Positions 35,364 to 44,579 of a stretch of 64,000 bases of DNA are shown here, piece by piece. This stretch comes from Spirochaetota bacterium (GTDB lineage Bacteria > Spirochaetota > UBA4802 > UBA5368): contig DATIKU010000041.1 in assembly GCA_035477215.1 (NCBI GenBank), positions 1 through 64,000 of the forward strand. Reading direction: 5' to 3'. Each line of letters opens with the position of its first letter. Position 1 is the stretch's first letter. The notes beneath the pieces are model-generated. The model saw nothing but the letters and a program-made list of their open reading frames with translations. It searched no databases and had not been told where the DNA came from. The position numbers and the translations under genes were made by a program.

Positions 35364-36143
35364 ATGCCGGTCGCTTTCGGCCCGTGGGCCTGGTTCGCAG
35401 TCGCGCTCCTTGGCGCCGTATGGGGGAGCTTTTCGCATACGCTCGCTCTCCGTATCGCCGGCGGAGACTTCGCCGGCAGCCCGCTCGGTGCGCTCGTCTC
35501 CCGCTCGCGCTGTCCCGCCTGCACCGAACCCATCCCGGCCATCGCGCTCGTTCCGCTGGCCGGGTACGCGTTCGCGCGCGGCAGGTGTATGCACTGCGGC
35601 GCCTCCATATCCCCGCTCTATCCGCTTTCCGAGCTGTTCCACGCGGCGCTCCTTGTGTTCGTCGTGCGCCATTTCGGACCCGGCGCGTATTCGGCGGTCG
35701 TCTTCATCGCCCTTTCCGCGAGCGCGACGATCTCGTTAGTCGACATCAAAACGCTCACCATACCCGGGGCGCTTGTCGTCGCAATCGCCCTTCTCGCTTT
35801 CTACCCCGCGATCGCCTTCGGACCCATCGTCGATCATCTCATCGGCGCGGCCGGGATGTTCGGTTTTTTTGCGATAATACTGCTCGCTTTCCCGGGCGGT
35901 TTCGGCGGCGGTGATTTAAAGTTCGCTTCCGCCATCGGGCTTTTCTGCGGATGGGAGCTGTCAATCGTTGCGGTCGAGGTGGCGCTTATTACCGGCGCGG
36001 TCGCGGGTGCGGCATACGCCCTTATAACGCGAAGGGGCCTGAGGATCCGTTTCCCCTTTGCCCCGTTTCTCGCGCTTGGTTTCGGCGTTGCCGTGCTCTA
36101 CGGCAGGGAGATCATTCTGCTGTATAAAAGCCTTGTGTGGTGA
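35364..36143 (+). CDS. pilD: Prepilin leader peptidase / N-methyltransferase
   Basis: This 259-residue membrane aspartic protease (family A24) cleaves and N-methylates type IV prepilins or type II secretion pseudopilins. Two cysteine pairs in the N-terminal cytoplasmic domain (CPAC and CMHC, about 28 residues apart) form the zinc knuckle of the methylating version. The catalytic aspartates are in LVDIKTLTIPG and GGGDLKFA. About seven membrane segments follow. It starts three bases after the fusion protein gene, so it belongs to the same operon, yet no pilin or secretion genes lie next to it. Confidence 0.92.
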   Translation: MPVAFGPWAWFAVALLGAVWGSFSHTLALRIAGGDFAGSPLGALVSRSRCPACTEPIPAIALVPLAGYAFARGRCMHCGASISPLYPLSELFHAALLVFVVRHFGPGAYSAVVFIALSASATISLVDIKTLTIPGALVVAIALLAFYPAIAFGPIVDHLIGAAGMFGFFAIILLAFPGGFGGGDLKFASAIGLFCGWELSIVAVEVALITGAVAGAAYALITRRGLRIRFPFAPFLALGFGVAVLYGREIILLYKSLVW

Positions 36144-36246
36144 AAAGCGGGAAACGGAGCCTGACCGGCCCGCACCCCGTATAAGCCGTTTCCGGGATCG
36201 TTACCAGTTAAATCGACGATGGCTTACCCCCATGCGAATGCGTACA

Positions 36247-37272
36247 TCAGAAGAACTCCCCTATTCCCCTACCGGCGGGTTTCTCGATCACTCCCTTTTC
36301 CGTGATGATCGCCGTGATGTTCGCCGCGGGCGTTACGTCGAACGCGGGGTTCTTGATGAACACCCCCTCGGGCGCAACCTGGATTCCCGCGAAATACGCG
36401 ACCTCGTCGACCGCGCGCTCCTCAATAGGAATCGCGTTTCCGTCCGGAGTCGCCGGGTCTAGCGTCGAAAGAGGCGCCGCCACGTAGAACGGGATGCCGT
36501 GTTCGCGGGCCAGCACGGAATGGGTGTAGGTGCCGATCTTGTTAGCGGTATCGCCGTTGGCCGCCACGCGGTCGGCGCCGACGACGACCTTTTTCACCAC
36601 GCCCGCGCGCATGAAATATCCCGCCATGTTGTCGGTTATCAGGGTCACCCGTATGTCATCTTTCAACAGCTCCCAGGCGGTAAGGCGCGCTCCCTGCAGG
36701 TAGGGACGCGTTTCGCAGGCGTACACCTCAATTCGCTTGCCCTCCTCAACCGCCGCGCGGATGACGCCAAGCGCGGTACCATAGCCCCCGGTGGCGAGCG
36801 CCCCGGCATTGCAGTGCGTCATCACGACGTCGCCGTCATCAAGATAGCGCGCGCCGTTCTTTCCGATCAGCCTGTTGATCTTCACGTCCTCTTCAAGGAG
36901 CCTGACCGCTTCGGCCTCCAGGATTTGCCTGATCTCTCCGATATCGTTTTTTCCCTCGATGATGCCGCGCATCCGGTCGATGGCCCAGAAGAGATTGACC
37001 GCGGTGGGTCGCGTTTTCCCGAAAACCGTAAAGACGCCCTCCATCCCCTTTTTAAAGGACGCGATGTCGGACACTTCCATTTTCTTCGCGGCCAGGGCTA
37101 TTCCCATGCCGGCCGCGATGCCGATCGCAGGCGCCCCGCGGATAACCATGTCGGTGATCGCCTCGGCGACGTCGTGGTAATTCGGGTAGGTGCGGTACGC
37201 CTCTTCCATCGGGAGCAGCCGCTGATCGAGCATCGAAACGGAATCGCCATTCCACTTTATCGTATAATACAT
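36247..37272 (-). CDS. mtnA: S-methyl-5-thioribose-1-phosphate isomerase
   Basis: This 341-residue cytoplasmic enzyme converts methylthioribose-1-phosphate to methylthioribulose-1-phosphate in methionine salvage. Diagnostic stretches are [20 protein letters not shown] near residue 48, [19 protein letters not shown] with the catalytic Cys, and [17 protein letters not shown] with the catalytic Asp. It belongs to the eIF2B-like fold family. It is the last gene of a leftward operon with ribBA and a regulator. No other methionine-salvage genes are seen. Confidence 0.95.
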   Translation of the reverse strand: MYYTIKWNGDSVSMLDQRLLPMEEAYRTYPNYHDVAEAITDMVIRGAPAIGIAAGMGIALAAKKMEVSDIASFKKGMEGVFTVFGKTRPTAVNLFWAIDRMRGIIEGKNDIGEIRQILEAEAVRLLEEDVKINRLIGKNGARYLDDGDVVMTHCNAGALATGGYGTALGVIRAAVEEGKRIEVYACETRPYLQGARLTAWELLKDDIRVTLITDNMAGYFMRAGVVKKVVVGADRVAANGDTANKIGTYTHSVLAREHGIPFYVAAPLSTLDPATPDGNAIPIEERAVDEVAYFAGIQVAPEGVFIKNPAFDVTPAANITAIITEKGVIEKPAGRGIGEFF

Positions 37273-37284
37273 ATCGCTTCTCCT

Positions 37285-38208
37285 TCAAGCTCCGTTGTTT
37301 CGCGCGATCCTGTACTTTCTCATCCGGATACGGTTTCCCTTCGCGTTCCATTCAACCTCGTCCATATGTATCCGGATGATGAGCAGCCCTCTTCCGCTGT
37401 CCTTGAAGAAATTCTCCGGGTCGCGCGGGTCGGGAAGGTCGCGGTAGTTGAATCCCGGGCCCTCGTCCTCGATTCCGTATTCAACGTATTCCGGGGTAAG
37501 ATCGTAGTCCACCAGAACCGTCCGGGCGCCAAGGGCGGGATCGCCCTTCCTGCGCTCGACCTCCTCGTTGAACCCCTTGACGCCCGCCTCTTCCCTGAGG
37601 CGCGAGGGGATTTCGAGATTGCCATGGAACATGGCGTTCGACAGCGCCTCGCGGAGCGCCAGCGCGAGGTTCTCGGCGGTGGTATGGTTGCACATGCCTG
37701 CAGGCGCCAGGTTTTTGGTCAGGATATAAGATATGACATTGCACAGCGTGGCGTCGATGGGTATTCTGTAACAGCTCTTTTCCCGAAGAAGGTATTTTGC
37801 CGAGCTGCCGACAAGCTTCTGTTCCTGCTTGCGCCGCAATATTCCGCGCACGGCGGACGCCACCTCGTTGATGTCGAAGGGTTTGCGGATGAAATCGCAG
37901 GCACCGTAGCGCAGGGCCCTTATGGCGTCCTCGATATTGCCCTGGCCGGTGATGACGAGCACGGGGATTGGGTTCTCGAGCGCGTTGATGTGGCGCAACA
38001 GCTCGATACCGTCCATCTTCTTGAGCTTGACGTCGGTTATGATGAGATCCACCTCTCTATCCTCGTTTTTCAAGAGGTAGATCATGTCTTCCGCGCGCTC
38101 GAGCGAGATGACGTTATATCCCATTCTCGAGAGCTTTTTCTGAAGGGTGTAGCGGATCACCTCGTCGTCGTCGATGATGACAACCGATCGCGGGACGCCG
38201 GTTTCCAT
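37285..38208 (-). CDS. Response regulator fused to a serine-kinase-type ATPase domain
   Basis: This 307-residue protein has an N-terminal receiver domain (acidic pocket IIDDDE, phospho-acceptor D59 in LIITDVKL, KPFD lysine) and a C-terminal HATPase domain of the RsbW/SpoIIAB type, with ALREALSNAMFHGN as N-box, DEGPGFNYRDLPDP and SGRGLLIIRIHMDEV as G-boxes. Such proteins usually phosphorylate or sequester anti-anti-sigma factors or sigma factors, here under control of a histidine kinase not in the window. Its ATG overlaps the ribBA stop (TGATG) and it is followed 12 bases later by mtnA, an unexpected place for a regulator. Confidence 0.88.
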   Translation of the reverse strand: METGVPRSVVIIDDDEVIRYTLQKKLSRMGYNVISLERAEDMIYLLKNEDREVDLIITDVKLKKMDGIELLRHINALENPIPVLVITGQGNIEDAIRALRYGACDFIRKPFDINEVASAVRGILRRKQEQKLVGSSAKYLLREKSCYRIPIDATLCNVISYILTKNLAPAGMCNHTTAENLALALREALSNAMFHGNLEIPSRLREEAGVKGFNEEVERRKGDPALGARTVLVDYDLTPEYVEYGIEDEGPGFNYRDLPDPRDPENFFKDSGRGLLIIRIHMDEVEWNAKGNRIRMRKYRIARNNGA

Positions 38209-39431
38209 CAGGATTCGATTTCCTTGTCGTACTTGCCGGAGAGGATGTGCCCCATCTTCTCTTTTTTGGTTCTCAGATAACTGAGGTTCTCTTTGACCGG
38301 CGGTATTTCGAGCGGGACGCGCCCGACTATCTCGAGCCCGTATCCCTCGAGGCCGATGACCTTTTTCGGATTATTGGTGATGAGGCGGATGGTGTGCAGA
38401 CCCAGGTCAACCAGAATCTGCGCGCCTATGCCGTAATCCCGGAGGTCGGCGGGGAAGCCCAGTTTGATGTTCGCCTCGACGGTATCGAGCCCCTGCTCCT
38501 GCAGGTGGTACGCCTTGAGCTTGTTCCCCAGGCCTATACCGCGGCCCTCCTGGCGCATGTAGAGCACCACGCCCACGCCCTCGGCATTCACCATCTCGAG
38601 CGCGCGGTGGAGCTGAGACCCGCAGTCGCACCGGAGCGAGCCGAAGACGTCGCCGGTAAGGCACTCGGAATGCACGCGTATCAGCACGTTCTCGCGTCCG
38701 GTCACGTCGCCCTTTACCATGGCCACATGCGTGGCGCTGTCTACGTCAGTTTCGTAAGCGAAGATTTTAAAGTCGCCGAAATCGGTGGGAAGCTGCGCCT
38801 CCGAAACGCGCCTGACCAGGCGCTCCTTGTGCTGCCTGTACTTGATGAGGTCGGCAATGGTGGCTATCTTGAGTGCGTGTTTTTCGGCGAATATATCGAG
38901 GTCGGGGCGGCGCGCCATGCTTCCGTCGTCGTTCAGGATTTCGCAGATAACCGCGGCGGACTTGAGCCCTGCCAGACGGGCCAGATCGAGCGATCCCTCG
39001 GAATGGCCGGCCCGGACGAGCACCCCGCCTTTCTTGGCCGCCAGTGGAAAGATATGGCCGGGCCGGTTCAGATCGTCGGGCCCGGACATTTCGTCCATGA
39101 GTACGCTTATGGTGCGCGCCCGGTCGAAGGCCGAAATGCCGGTCGTGGTCCCTTCTTTCGCGTCGACCGACACGGTGAACGCCGTGCAAAACTTGTCGGA
39201 GTTCTCGGGCACCATGAGCGAAATGCCCAGCGCCTCCAGCCGCTCCAGCGTCATAGACACACAGACGAGCCCCCTGCCGTAGGTCGCCATGAAGTTGATG
39301 ATTTCGGGCGTACATAACTCGGCCGCCACCACAAGGTCGCCCTCGTTTTCGCGGTCCTCGTTGTCGACCAGGATGATCATCCGTCCGCTGCGGATTTCTT
39401 CGATGGCTTCACTGATTGTGCAGGTATTCAT
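38208..39431 (-). CDS. ribBA: Bifunctional 3,4-dihydroxy-2-butanone-4-phosphate synthase / GTP cyclohydrolase II
   Basis: This 407-residue enzyme starts both branches of riboflavin synthesis. Residues about 1-205 are the RibB part, with [15 protein letters not shown] and [19 protein letters not shown]. Residues 206-407 are the RibA part, with the zinc-binding [25 protein letters not shown] and RLITNNPKK. The ATG at 39431 is chosen because it follows GGGAG and a good promoter; the frame is open further upstream. I see no FMN riboswitch, since the leader would be only about 37 bases. Confidence 0.96.
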   Translation of the reverse strand: MNTCTISEAIEEIRSGRMIILVDNEDRENEGDLVVAAELCTPEIINFMATYGRGLVCVSMTLERLEALGISLMVPENSDKFCTAFTVSVDAKEGTTTGISAFDRARTISVLMDEMSGPDDLNRPGHIFPLAAKKGGVLVRAGHSEGSLDLARLAGLKSAAVICEILNDDGSMARRPDLDIFAEKHALKIATIADLIKYRQHKERLVRRVSEAQLPTDFGDFKIFAYETDVDSATHVAMVKGDVTGRENVLIRVHSECLTGDVFGSLRCDCGSQLHRALEMVNAEGVGVVLYMRQEGRGIGLGNKLKAYHLQEQGLDTVEANIKLGFPADLRDYGIGAQILVDLGLHTIRLITNNPKKVIGLEGYGLEIVGRVPLEIPPVKENLSYLRTKKEKMGHILSGKYDKEIES

Positions 39432-39474
39432 GTAGCGGCTCCCGGAGGTATCGGCTTTCCCGATTGATGGGTGC

Positions 39475-39503
39475 ATTAAAGGAAGCACCCCGGTGATAGT
39501 CAA
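39475..39503 (-). promoter_or_regulatory. Sigma-70-type promoter of the ribBA operon
   Basis: On the minus strand TTGACT (39498-39503), a 17-bp spacer and TTTAAT (39475-39480) would start transcription near 39468. Confidence 0.6.
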
Positions 39504-39559
39504 GATTTTTATGCCCGCTTTTACTTGACAGATTCCCGGCGAGCGAGGCTAATGATGGC

Positions 39560-40411
39560 ATGGATCGGCCTCGCACCACACGCGCGCGATACGCCGGCCC
39601 CCGGGCGGCTTTCAGGGTCGTCTGCCTCGCGCTGGCCCTGGTATTCGCCGGCGCCTGCGCGCGTCCGGTAGTGGAACGGGAGGCCGACGATATAACCTTC
39701 GCGCTTACGGGAAACACCCTGCCCGAATCACCCTACGGAAAGATGAGTCCCCGCGTCGCTGACGCGTTCGCACGCATCAACAACGACAATCCGGTTTTCA
39801 CCGTGCACCTGGGCAACATCGTATACGGCGGGAAGCAGTGGATGGGCATAAAGGAAAGCGACGTCGCCCGCCAGTATCGCGAGTTCGTCGCCGCCTGCCG
39901 CGCCTTACGCTCCATTGTCTACACCGTAAAGGGCGACATGGACACCTATAACGACACCGCCGACCTCTACCGCAAACACCTCCGGCGCGCGCCCTATTAC
40001 TCGTTCAACTACGGCAACGTCCATTTTATCGTACTCGATACGACCGACCCCATACCCGGAGCCATAAGCCCCGGCCAGCGCTCCTGGCTCGAGGCCGATC
40101 TGGAGCGGTATCGCCACGCCCCGGCTATTTTCGTCTTCTCGCACCACTCAATGCTTCCGCCGAAACACGAGGCTTCCACGCCGGTGCAGGGGGCCGCGGA
40201 AATACTGTCGCTCTTCGCGAAGTATCCCGTAAAAGCGGTATTCTCCGGGCAGCCGGCACTCGCCCACACGGCGCGAAGCGGCGATATACTCTGCATAACG
40301 GCGGGAAGCGGCGGATTCAACCGCGAGGACCAGTTCCGCAAAAAGAACCAGTACTACATGGTCTATTTCATCGCGGGCAGTGTGCGGATTTCGAAACGAC
40401 AGGCCAATTAA
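39560..40411 (+). CDS. Degenerate calcineurin-like phosphoesterase, probable lipoprotein
   Basis: This 283-residue protein has a hydrophobic leader ending in VFAGAC (Cys33), a lipoprotein-type signal, followed by the metallophosphoesterase fold pattern. The metal-binding motifs are mostly lost: TGN (50-52) replaces DxH, HLGNIVYG (83-90) replaces the GD box, KGDMD (124-128) replaces GNHD, and SGQPALAH (229-236) replaces GHxH; only SHHS (194-197) remains. It therefore probably has no classical phosphatase activity and may bind rather than cleave. The ATG at 39560 is weakly supported by a GAGG 11 bases upstream; TTGACA at 39535-39540 may be part of its promoter. It precedes two genes in the same direction. 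Confidence 0.72.
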   Translation: MDRPRTTRARYAGPRAAFRVVCLALALVFAGACARPVVEREADDITFALTGNTLPESPYGKMSPRVADAFARINNDNPVFTVHLGNIVYGGKQWMGIKESDVARQYREFVAACRALRSIVYTVKGDMDTYNDTADLYRKHLRRAPYYSFNYGNVHFIVLDTTDPIPGAISPGQRSWLEADLERYRHAPAIFVFSHHSMLPPKHEASTPVQGAAEILSLFAKYPVKAVFSGQPALAHTARSGDILCITAGSGGFNREDQFRKKNQYYMVYFIAGSVRISKRQAN

Positions 40412-40449
40412 GACCATTGGCGGCGCCTCAACGCCGCCGGGAGGATGAT

Positions 40450-40731
40450 ATGCAGCGTGAAATATGCTACGATAAACTGGAACATTTTCTGGAAAATATA
40501 AAACTCCTCGGCATAACGAAACTCGCCTTCGCCGAAACGAGGGAGAAACGCCCCATGCAGGTTGGGCCCGAACTTCTTCAAGTTGTCGACATCGCCCTGC
40601 TCGAAATACTCGCCTATAACAGACCGACCATATACAAGTGTAAACTGTTTGATGCGGACTTCGACGGTATCCACGACCGGCTCGTCGCCGAAGGCTTCGA
40701 GATAGCCCGGCGCAGCAGAAATATCACATGA
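40450..40731 (+). CDS. Uncharacterised small protein
   Basis: This 93-residue protein has no motif, signal peptide or membrane segment that I recognise. The ATG at 40450 has GGGAGG upstream. Its composition is that of a soluble mixed alpha/beta protein. The stop overlaps the start of the following ABC ATPase by four bases, so the two are translationally coupled, and it follows the degenerate phosphoesterase by 38 bases. Confidence 0.65.
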   Translation: MQREICYDKLEHFLENIKLLGITKLAFAETREKRPMQVGPELLQVVDIALLEILAYNRPTIYKCKLFDADFDGIHDRLVAEGFEIARRSRNIT

Positions 40732-41747
40732 AAAACGCCCTTAAAACCCCCGGAAAAACCGGAACCGTAAAAGATCAGGACCATCGCAAAGCGCTCCCCA
40801 TCCTGAGCATAGACACGCTCAACGTCCATTTCGACCTGCGGGGAGGACGGCTCCTCGCGGTGAGGGACCTCTCCTTTTCGCTCGGGGAGGGCCGGACCAT
40901 GGGACTTGTCGGCGAGTCCGGCTGCGGGAAGTCCGTCACCGCCCATTCGGTCCTGCGCCTGATACGCCCTCCGGGCGTTATCGCGTCCGGGCGCATTGAA
41001 TACGATGGGCGGGATGTACTCGCGCTGCCCGAGGAGGATATGACGGCCATTCGGGGCCGGGAGATCGCCATGATCTTCCAGGAACCCATGACATCCCTTA
41101 ACCCGGTGCTCACGGTGGGCTACCAGATCGCAGAACCGCTGCGCATACATCTGGGCATGTCCGATACCCAGGCGCGGGAAAGGGCCGTCGATCTGCTCGA
41201 GAGCGTCGGAATCGGCGACCCTGCCCGGCGCTATGCGGCATATCCGCACGAGCTTTCAGGCGGCATGCGCCAGCGCGTGATGATCGCGATGTCGCTCTCC
41301 ACATCCCCGTCAGTCCTCATCGCCGACGAGCCCACAACGGCGCTCGACGTGACCATCCAGGCCCAGATACTCGACCTGCTGCTCGGCCTCCAGCGGGAGC
41401 GGAGGATGTCGCTCCTGCTGATCACCCACGACCTCGGCGTCGTCGCGAACATCGCCGACGACGTCGCGATCATGTACGCCGGCGAGATTGTCGAGTCCGG
41501 CGCGGTGAAGCGATTGTTCGAATCCCCCCTCCACCCTTACACGATAGGCCTGTTCGAGGCCATCCCGCGCATCGGCAAACGCGTGCGGCGCCTGGCCACC
41601 ATCCCGGGCATGGTGCCGACCTTCTCAGAGCAGCCGAGAGGGTGTGCGTTCCATCCCCGCTGCTACAACGCGGCCGACGAATGTCTCCGCGCCCCCATCC
41701 CGCTCGTCCAGCGCAAAGGACATGCCGTGCGCTGCATTAGAGTCTGA
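40728..41747 (+). CDS. Peptide/nickel-type ABC transporter ATP-binding protein (OppD/DppD-like)
   Basis: This 339-residue ATPase has Walker A GESGCGKSVTAHS, a Q-loop FQEPMTSLNPV, signature LSGGMRQRV, Walker B VLIADEPTTALD and the H-loop THDLG, followed by the oligopeptide-transporter C-terminal region with a cysteine cluster (CAFHPRCYNAADEC) characteristic of OppD/DppD. It would energise uptake of peptides or related solutes. No permease, binding protein or OppF gene is adjacent, so it is an orphan that must pair with subunits encoded elsewhere. Confidence 0.92.
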   Translation: MKNALKTPGKTGTVKDQDHRKALPILSIDTLNVHFDLRGGRLLAVRDLSFSLGEGRTMGLVGESGCGKSVTAHSVLRLIRPPGVIASGRIEYDGRDVLALPEEDMTAIRGREIAMIFQEPMTSLNPVLTVGYQIAEPLRIHLGMSDTQARERAVDLLESVGIGDPARRYAAYPHELSGGMRQRVMIAMSLSTSPSVLIADEPTTALDVTIQAQILDLLLGLQRERRMSLLLITHDLGVVANIADDVAIMYAGEIVESGAVKRLFESPLHPYTIGLFEAIPRIGKRVRRLATIPGMVPTFSEQPRGCAFHPRCYNAADECLRAPIPLVQRKGHAVRCIRV

Positions 41748-41884
41748 TCCTCACAGCCGACACCATCACCTCCGCGCATAACGTTTTACGATAAGAACCG
41801 ACACCATGCCGAACTTTCATGCGCGGCACGAAAGCCGGCATACCCTGTTAAATTGAGATCCCCCGCGCATTATAATGCTTGACA

Positions 41885-41921
41885 TATAGTTGATACCTAA
41901 ATATTTGAGATATCAACTATA
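41885..41921. promoter_or_regulatory. MarR-type operator overlapping the marR promoter
   Basis: TATAGTTGATA (41885-41895) and its perfect complement TATCAACTATA (41911-41921) flank a 15-base AT-rich centre. The left arm directly abuts TTGACA at 41879-41884, and the element would cover the -10 region, a typical autoregulated layout 18 bases before the marR start codon. Confidence 0.65.
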
Positions 41922-41938
41922 AACCGGGGGGCTGAACA

Positions 41939-42358
41939 ATGGAAGACCGGCTGCTCTATCTTCTCTCGCGCGCCCAGCACAGGCTGAAAAACCACCTCAA
42001 ACGGGAATTCGCGTCTGCGGGCGTGGGCGTCTCACCCGCCCAGATGGGCATACTCTTTCTGCTGAAGCAGCGCGACGCGCGGCCGATGAACGAGCTGGGC
42101 CGCATGCTTGACATCGACAATTCCGCAATAACCGGACTGGTCGACCGCATGGAGCGCCAGGGTCTCGTGCGGCGCACGCCGAATCCGGAAGACCGGCGCC
42201 AGTCGCCGATCGCCATAACCAGACAGGGAATGGACGAGGCCGCCAGGGCGGCGAAAGTCGCAAGGAAGACCAACGAGGCGATCAGGGAGGGCTTCAGCCC
42301 GGAGGATGTAGCGGTATTCGTGCGAATACTCTCCGCCTTCTTCGACAAATTCAGATAG
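41939..42358 (+). CDS. MarR family transcriptional regulator
   Basis: This 139-residue winged-helix regulator has the MarR layout: GVSPAQMGILFLLKQRD as entry to the DNA-binding domain, MNELGRMLDIDNSAITGLVDRMERQGLVRR as recognition helices, and the wing PNPEDRRQSPIAITRQG. It probably binds the inverted repeat in front of its own gene and controls the DUF4442 gene downstream. The inducer is unknown; many relatives respond to phenolic acids, acyl-CoA or oxidants. Confidence 0.93.
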   Translation: MEDRLLYLLSRAQHRLKNHLKREFASAGVGVSPAQMGILFLLKQRDARPMNELGRMLDIDNSAITGLVDRMERQGLVRRTPNPEDRRQSPIAITRQGMDEAARAAKVARKTNEAIREGFSPEDVAVFVRILSAFFDKFR

Positions 42359-42397
42359 ACGCACGCGGCGACCAGAACGAATGGAGGAAAATAAATC

Positions 42398-42856
42398 ATG
42401 AGCAGCTCACTGTCCCTGTACGACCGTTTCGCGAGGCTGCCTCTCGGAAAATCACTTTTTTCACGGCTCGTATGTTTCAAGGCGCCCTACTTCGGCACGA
42501 TCAGTCCGCGCTTCGCGGAGCTTCGGCCGGGGTACGGCGAGATACGAATGAGGAAACGCCGCCGCGTGCAGAACCATCTCGGCACGGTGCACGCGCTCGC
42601 CATGGGCAACCTTTGCGAACTCGCCGCCGGCATGACGCTCGATGTCACCCTTCCGCCGAAGATGCGCTGGATTCCGCGGAGCATGAACATCGAGTACCTC
42701 AAGCTCGCGCGCGCCGACCTCACCGCCCGCTGTTCGATCGGGACCGAAGGCCTTGACGTAAAGAAAGACTTCCCGGTTATCGTCAGTGTTACCGACACTG
42801 CCGGGACCGAGGTCGTTCGCGCGACGATCACCATGTATATCTCGCCGAGGGAGTGA
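42398..42856 (+). CDS. DUF4442 hotdog-fold protein, thioesterase-like
   Basis: This 152-residue protein resembles DUF4442/PaaI-like hotdog-fold proteins, with GYGEIRMRKRRRVQNHLGTVHALAMGNLCELAAG corresponding to the substrate-pocket and long helix of that fold. Relatives are acyl-CoA thioesterases or binding proteins. The ATG at 42398 follows GGAGGAA and lies 40 bases after marR, so the two form a small operon; the regulator may respond to its substrate. The gene ends exactly where the convergent comM gene ends. Confidence 0.75.
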   Translation: MSSSLSLYDRFARLPLGKSLFSRLVCFKAPYFGTISPRFAELRPGYGEIRMRKRRRVQNHLGTVHALAMGNLCELAAGMTLDVTLPPKMRWIPRSMNIEYLKLARADLTARCSIGTEGLDVKKDFPVIVSVTDTAGTEVVRATITMYISPRE

Positions 42857-44374
42857 CTATACGTCGTAGTGCCGCTGAAGGTTCTTGTACGATAGCGCTT
42901 CGAGAAGATGGCTTTTAGTTACGGAAAGGCTCGCGGAGAGGTCCGCGATGGTGCGCGCGACCTTGAGCACCCTGAAGAACGAGCGCGCCGAGAGGTTCAT
43001 AGTCTTTACCGCCGATTCGAAAATCCTTTCGCTTTGGGCGTCGATGGCGCAGTGTTCCTTTATTTCATCATTGGTCATGCGCGAATTGTAGACGGTCCGC
43101 CCGCCGGCGAAGCGGCCGCGCTGAATCTCCCGCGCGCGGTCGACGCGCTCGCGGATGGCGGCCGAAGGCTCGCCTCGTCCGTCATCGAGCAGGTCGCGGC
43201 AGGGGACCCGGGGAACCAGCACCTCGATGTCGATGCGGTCCAGGATGGGGCCCGCGATCTTCTTGAAATAGCCCTCCACCCGCAGCGGAGAGCATTTACA
43301 CGAGATCTCCGGATCGAAGAGGTACCCGCACTGGCAGGGATTGCTCGCGGCGACCAGCATGAAGTCGGCCGGATAGGTGGCGCTCCCCGAAGCGCGCGAA
43401 ACGGTGATCTCGCAATCCTCGAGTGGCTGCCGGAGCGCCTGCAGCACGTTGCCGGGGAACTCGGCGAACTCGTCGAGGAACAGGACCCCGTTGTGCGCCA
43501 GCGAGACCTCACCCACCGAAGGCAGGCGCCCCCCTCCCACCAGCGCGACATCGGAGGCCGTGTGGTGCGGCGAGCGAAATGGCGGCGAGAGGATGAGCCC
43601 CGTGCCCGGCGAAAGCGCCCCTCCCACCGAATGGATCATCGTGGTGACGATCGCCTGGTCGCGCGTTATCTCCGGAAGAAGCGAAGGCAGGCGCTTCGCC
43701 AGCATGGTCTTGCCCGCGCCGGGCGGCCCGTATAACAAAACATTATGATGCCCCGCGGCGGCAATTTCGAGCGCACGCTTGGCGGTTTCCTGCCCGCGAA
43801 CGTCGCCGAAATCGTAGCGATGGCGACGCGGGGGGGGGTGCTCGTCGTTCGCCGTAAAGGGCGCGAGGCCGCCCCTGCATATTTCCATGGCCTCGATGAT
43901 GGTCCGCGCCGGGTAAACCTCAATGCCCTCGATCGCCGCGGCCTCTTGGCGATTGTCGAAGGGGACGATGACGCGCCGGTATCCCGCCCGGTAGAGCCCG
44001 ATCGCCATGGCGATCGCCCCTCGCACGGGCTTGATCCTTCCGTCAAGAGAAAGCTCGCCCACCATGGGGATGGAGGAGTGATCGCAGTCGGCCTGGCCGG
44101 TCGTCGCGAGAATGGCCATGGCGATGGGAAGGTCGAAATTGGCGCCCTGCTTTCGAAAACCGGCCGGCGCCAGGTTCACCACGAAGTTCCTCGGCGGGAA
44201 CTCAAAACCTGAATTCTCGACGGCCGAACGGATGCGCTCGCGCGCCTCTTTTATAGTTGAATCCGGCAGGCCCACGATGGTGAAGCCGGGCAGGCCCTTT
44301 ACGATATCGACCTCGACCTCGACGATCACCGCGTCGATACCCTGCACCGCGACCGAAACAGCACTGGAAAGCAT
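42857..44374 (-). CDS. comM: YifB/ComM family Mg-chelatase-like AAA ATPase
   Basis: This 505-residue protein is a ComM-type helicase that promotes branch migration during natural transformation and recombination. The N-terminal domain reads GIDAVIVEVEVDIVKGLPGFTIVGLPD, the AAA core has Walker A GPPGAGKTMLAKR and Walker B VLFLDEFAEF, and a cysteine-bearing SNPCQCGY segment precedes the lid. The C-terminal Mg-chelatase domain has LSARSFFRVLKVARTIADL. Length is standard. It is monocistronic. Confidence 0.94.
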   Translation of the reverse strand: MLSSAVSVAVQGIDAVIVEVEVDIVKGLPGFTIVGLPDSTIKEARERIRSAVENSGFEFPPRNFVVNLAPAGFRKQGANFDLPIAMAILATTGQADCDHSSIPMVGELSLDGRIKPVRGAIAMAIGLYRAGYRRVIVPFDNRQEAAAIEGIEVYPARTIIEAMEICRGGLAPFTANDEHPPPRRHRYDFGDVRGQETAKRALEIAAAGHHNVLLYGPPGAGKTMLAKRLPSLLPEITRDQAIVTTMIHSVGGALSPGTGLILSPPFRSPHHTASDVALVGGGRLPSVGEVSLAHNGVLFLDEFAEFPGNVLQALRQPLEDCEITVSRASGSATYPADFMLVAASNPCQCGYLFDPEISCKCSPLRVEGYFKKIAGPILDRIDIEVLVPRVPCRDLLDDGRGEPSAAIRERVDRAREIQRGRFAGGRTVYNSRMTNDEIKEHCAIDAQSERIFESAVKTMNLSARSFFRVLKVARTIADLSASLSVTKSHLLEALSYKNLQRHYDV

Positions 44375-44579
44375 CCAACCTCGTCCGGTAACTCAGGATT
44401 GACCGGTGCGGGAAAAAACAGCCGCGGAGAGAACCCGGCATCCGGCGGGCCAACCCTGGAGACCCGGGACGTACCCGGCATTCCCCACGGTAACCCACGG
44501 AACGCACGGCTTTCCCGCGGCAAAACTACGCACCCTGCAATTAATACGAACGGGCGGGGCGGTTTATTAAAATTTTTTC

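Noticed and set aside
36148-36195. CGGGAAACGG / CCGTTTCCGG as a bidirectional terminator between pilD and mtnA
   Set aside because: The 10-base arms have a mismatch and a 28-base loop with no T run, too weak to call.
39432-39540. FMN riboswitch upstream of ribBA
   Set aside because: The promoter at 39475-39503 leaves a leader of only about 37 bases, and no RFN-like sequence is visible.
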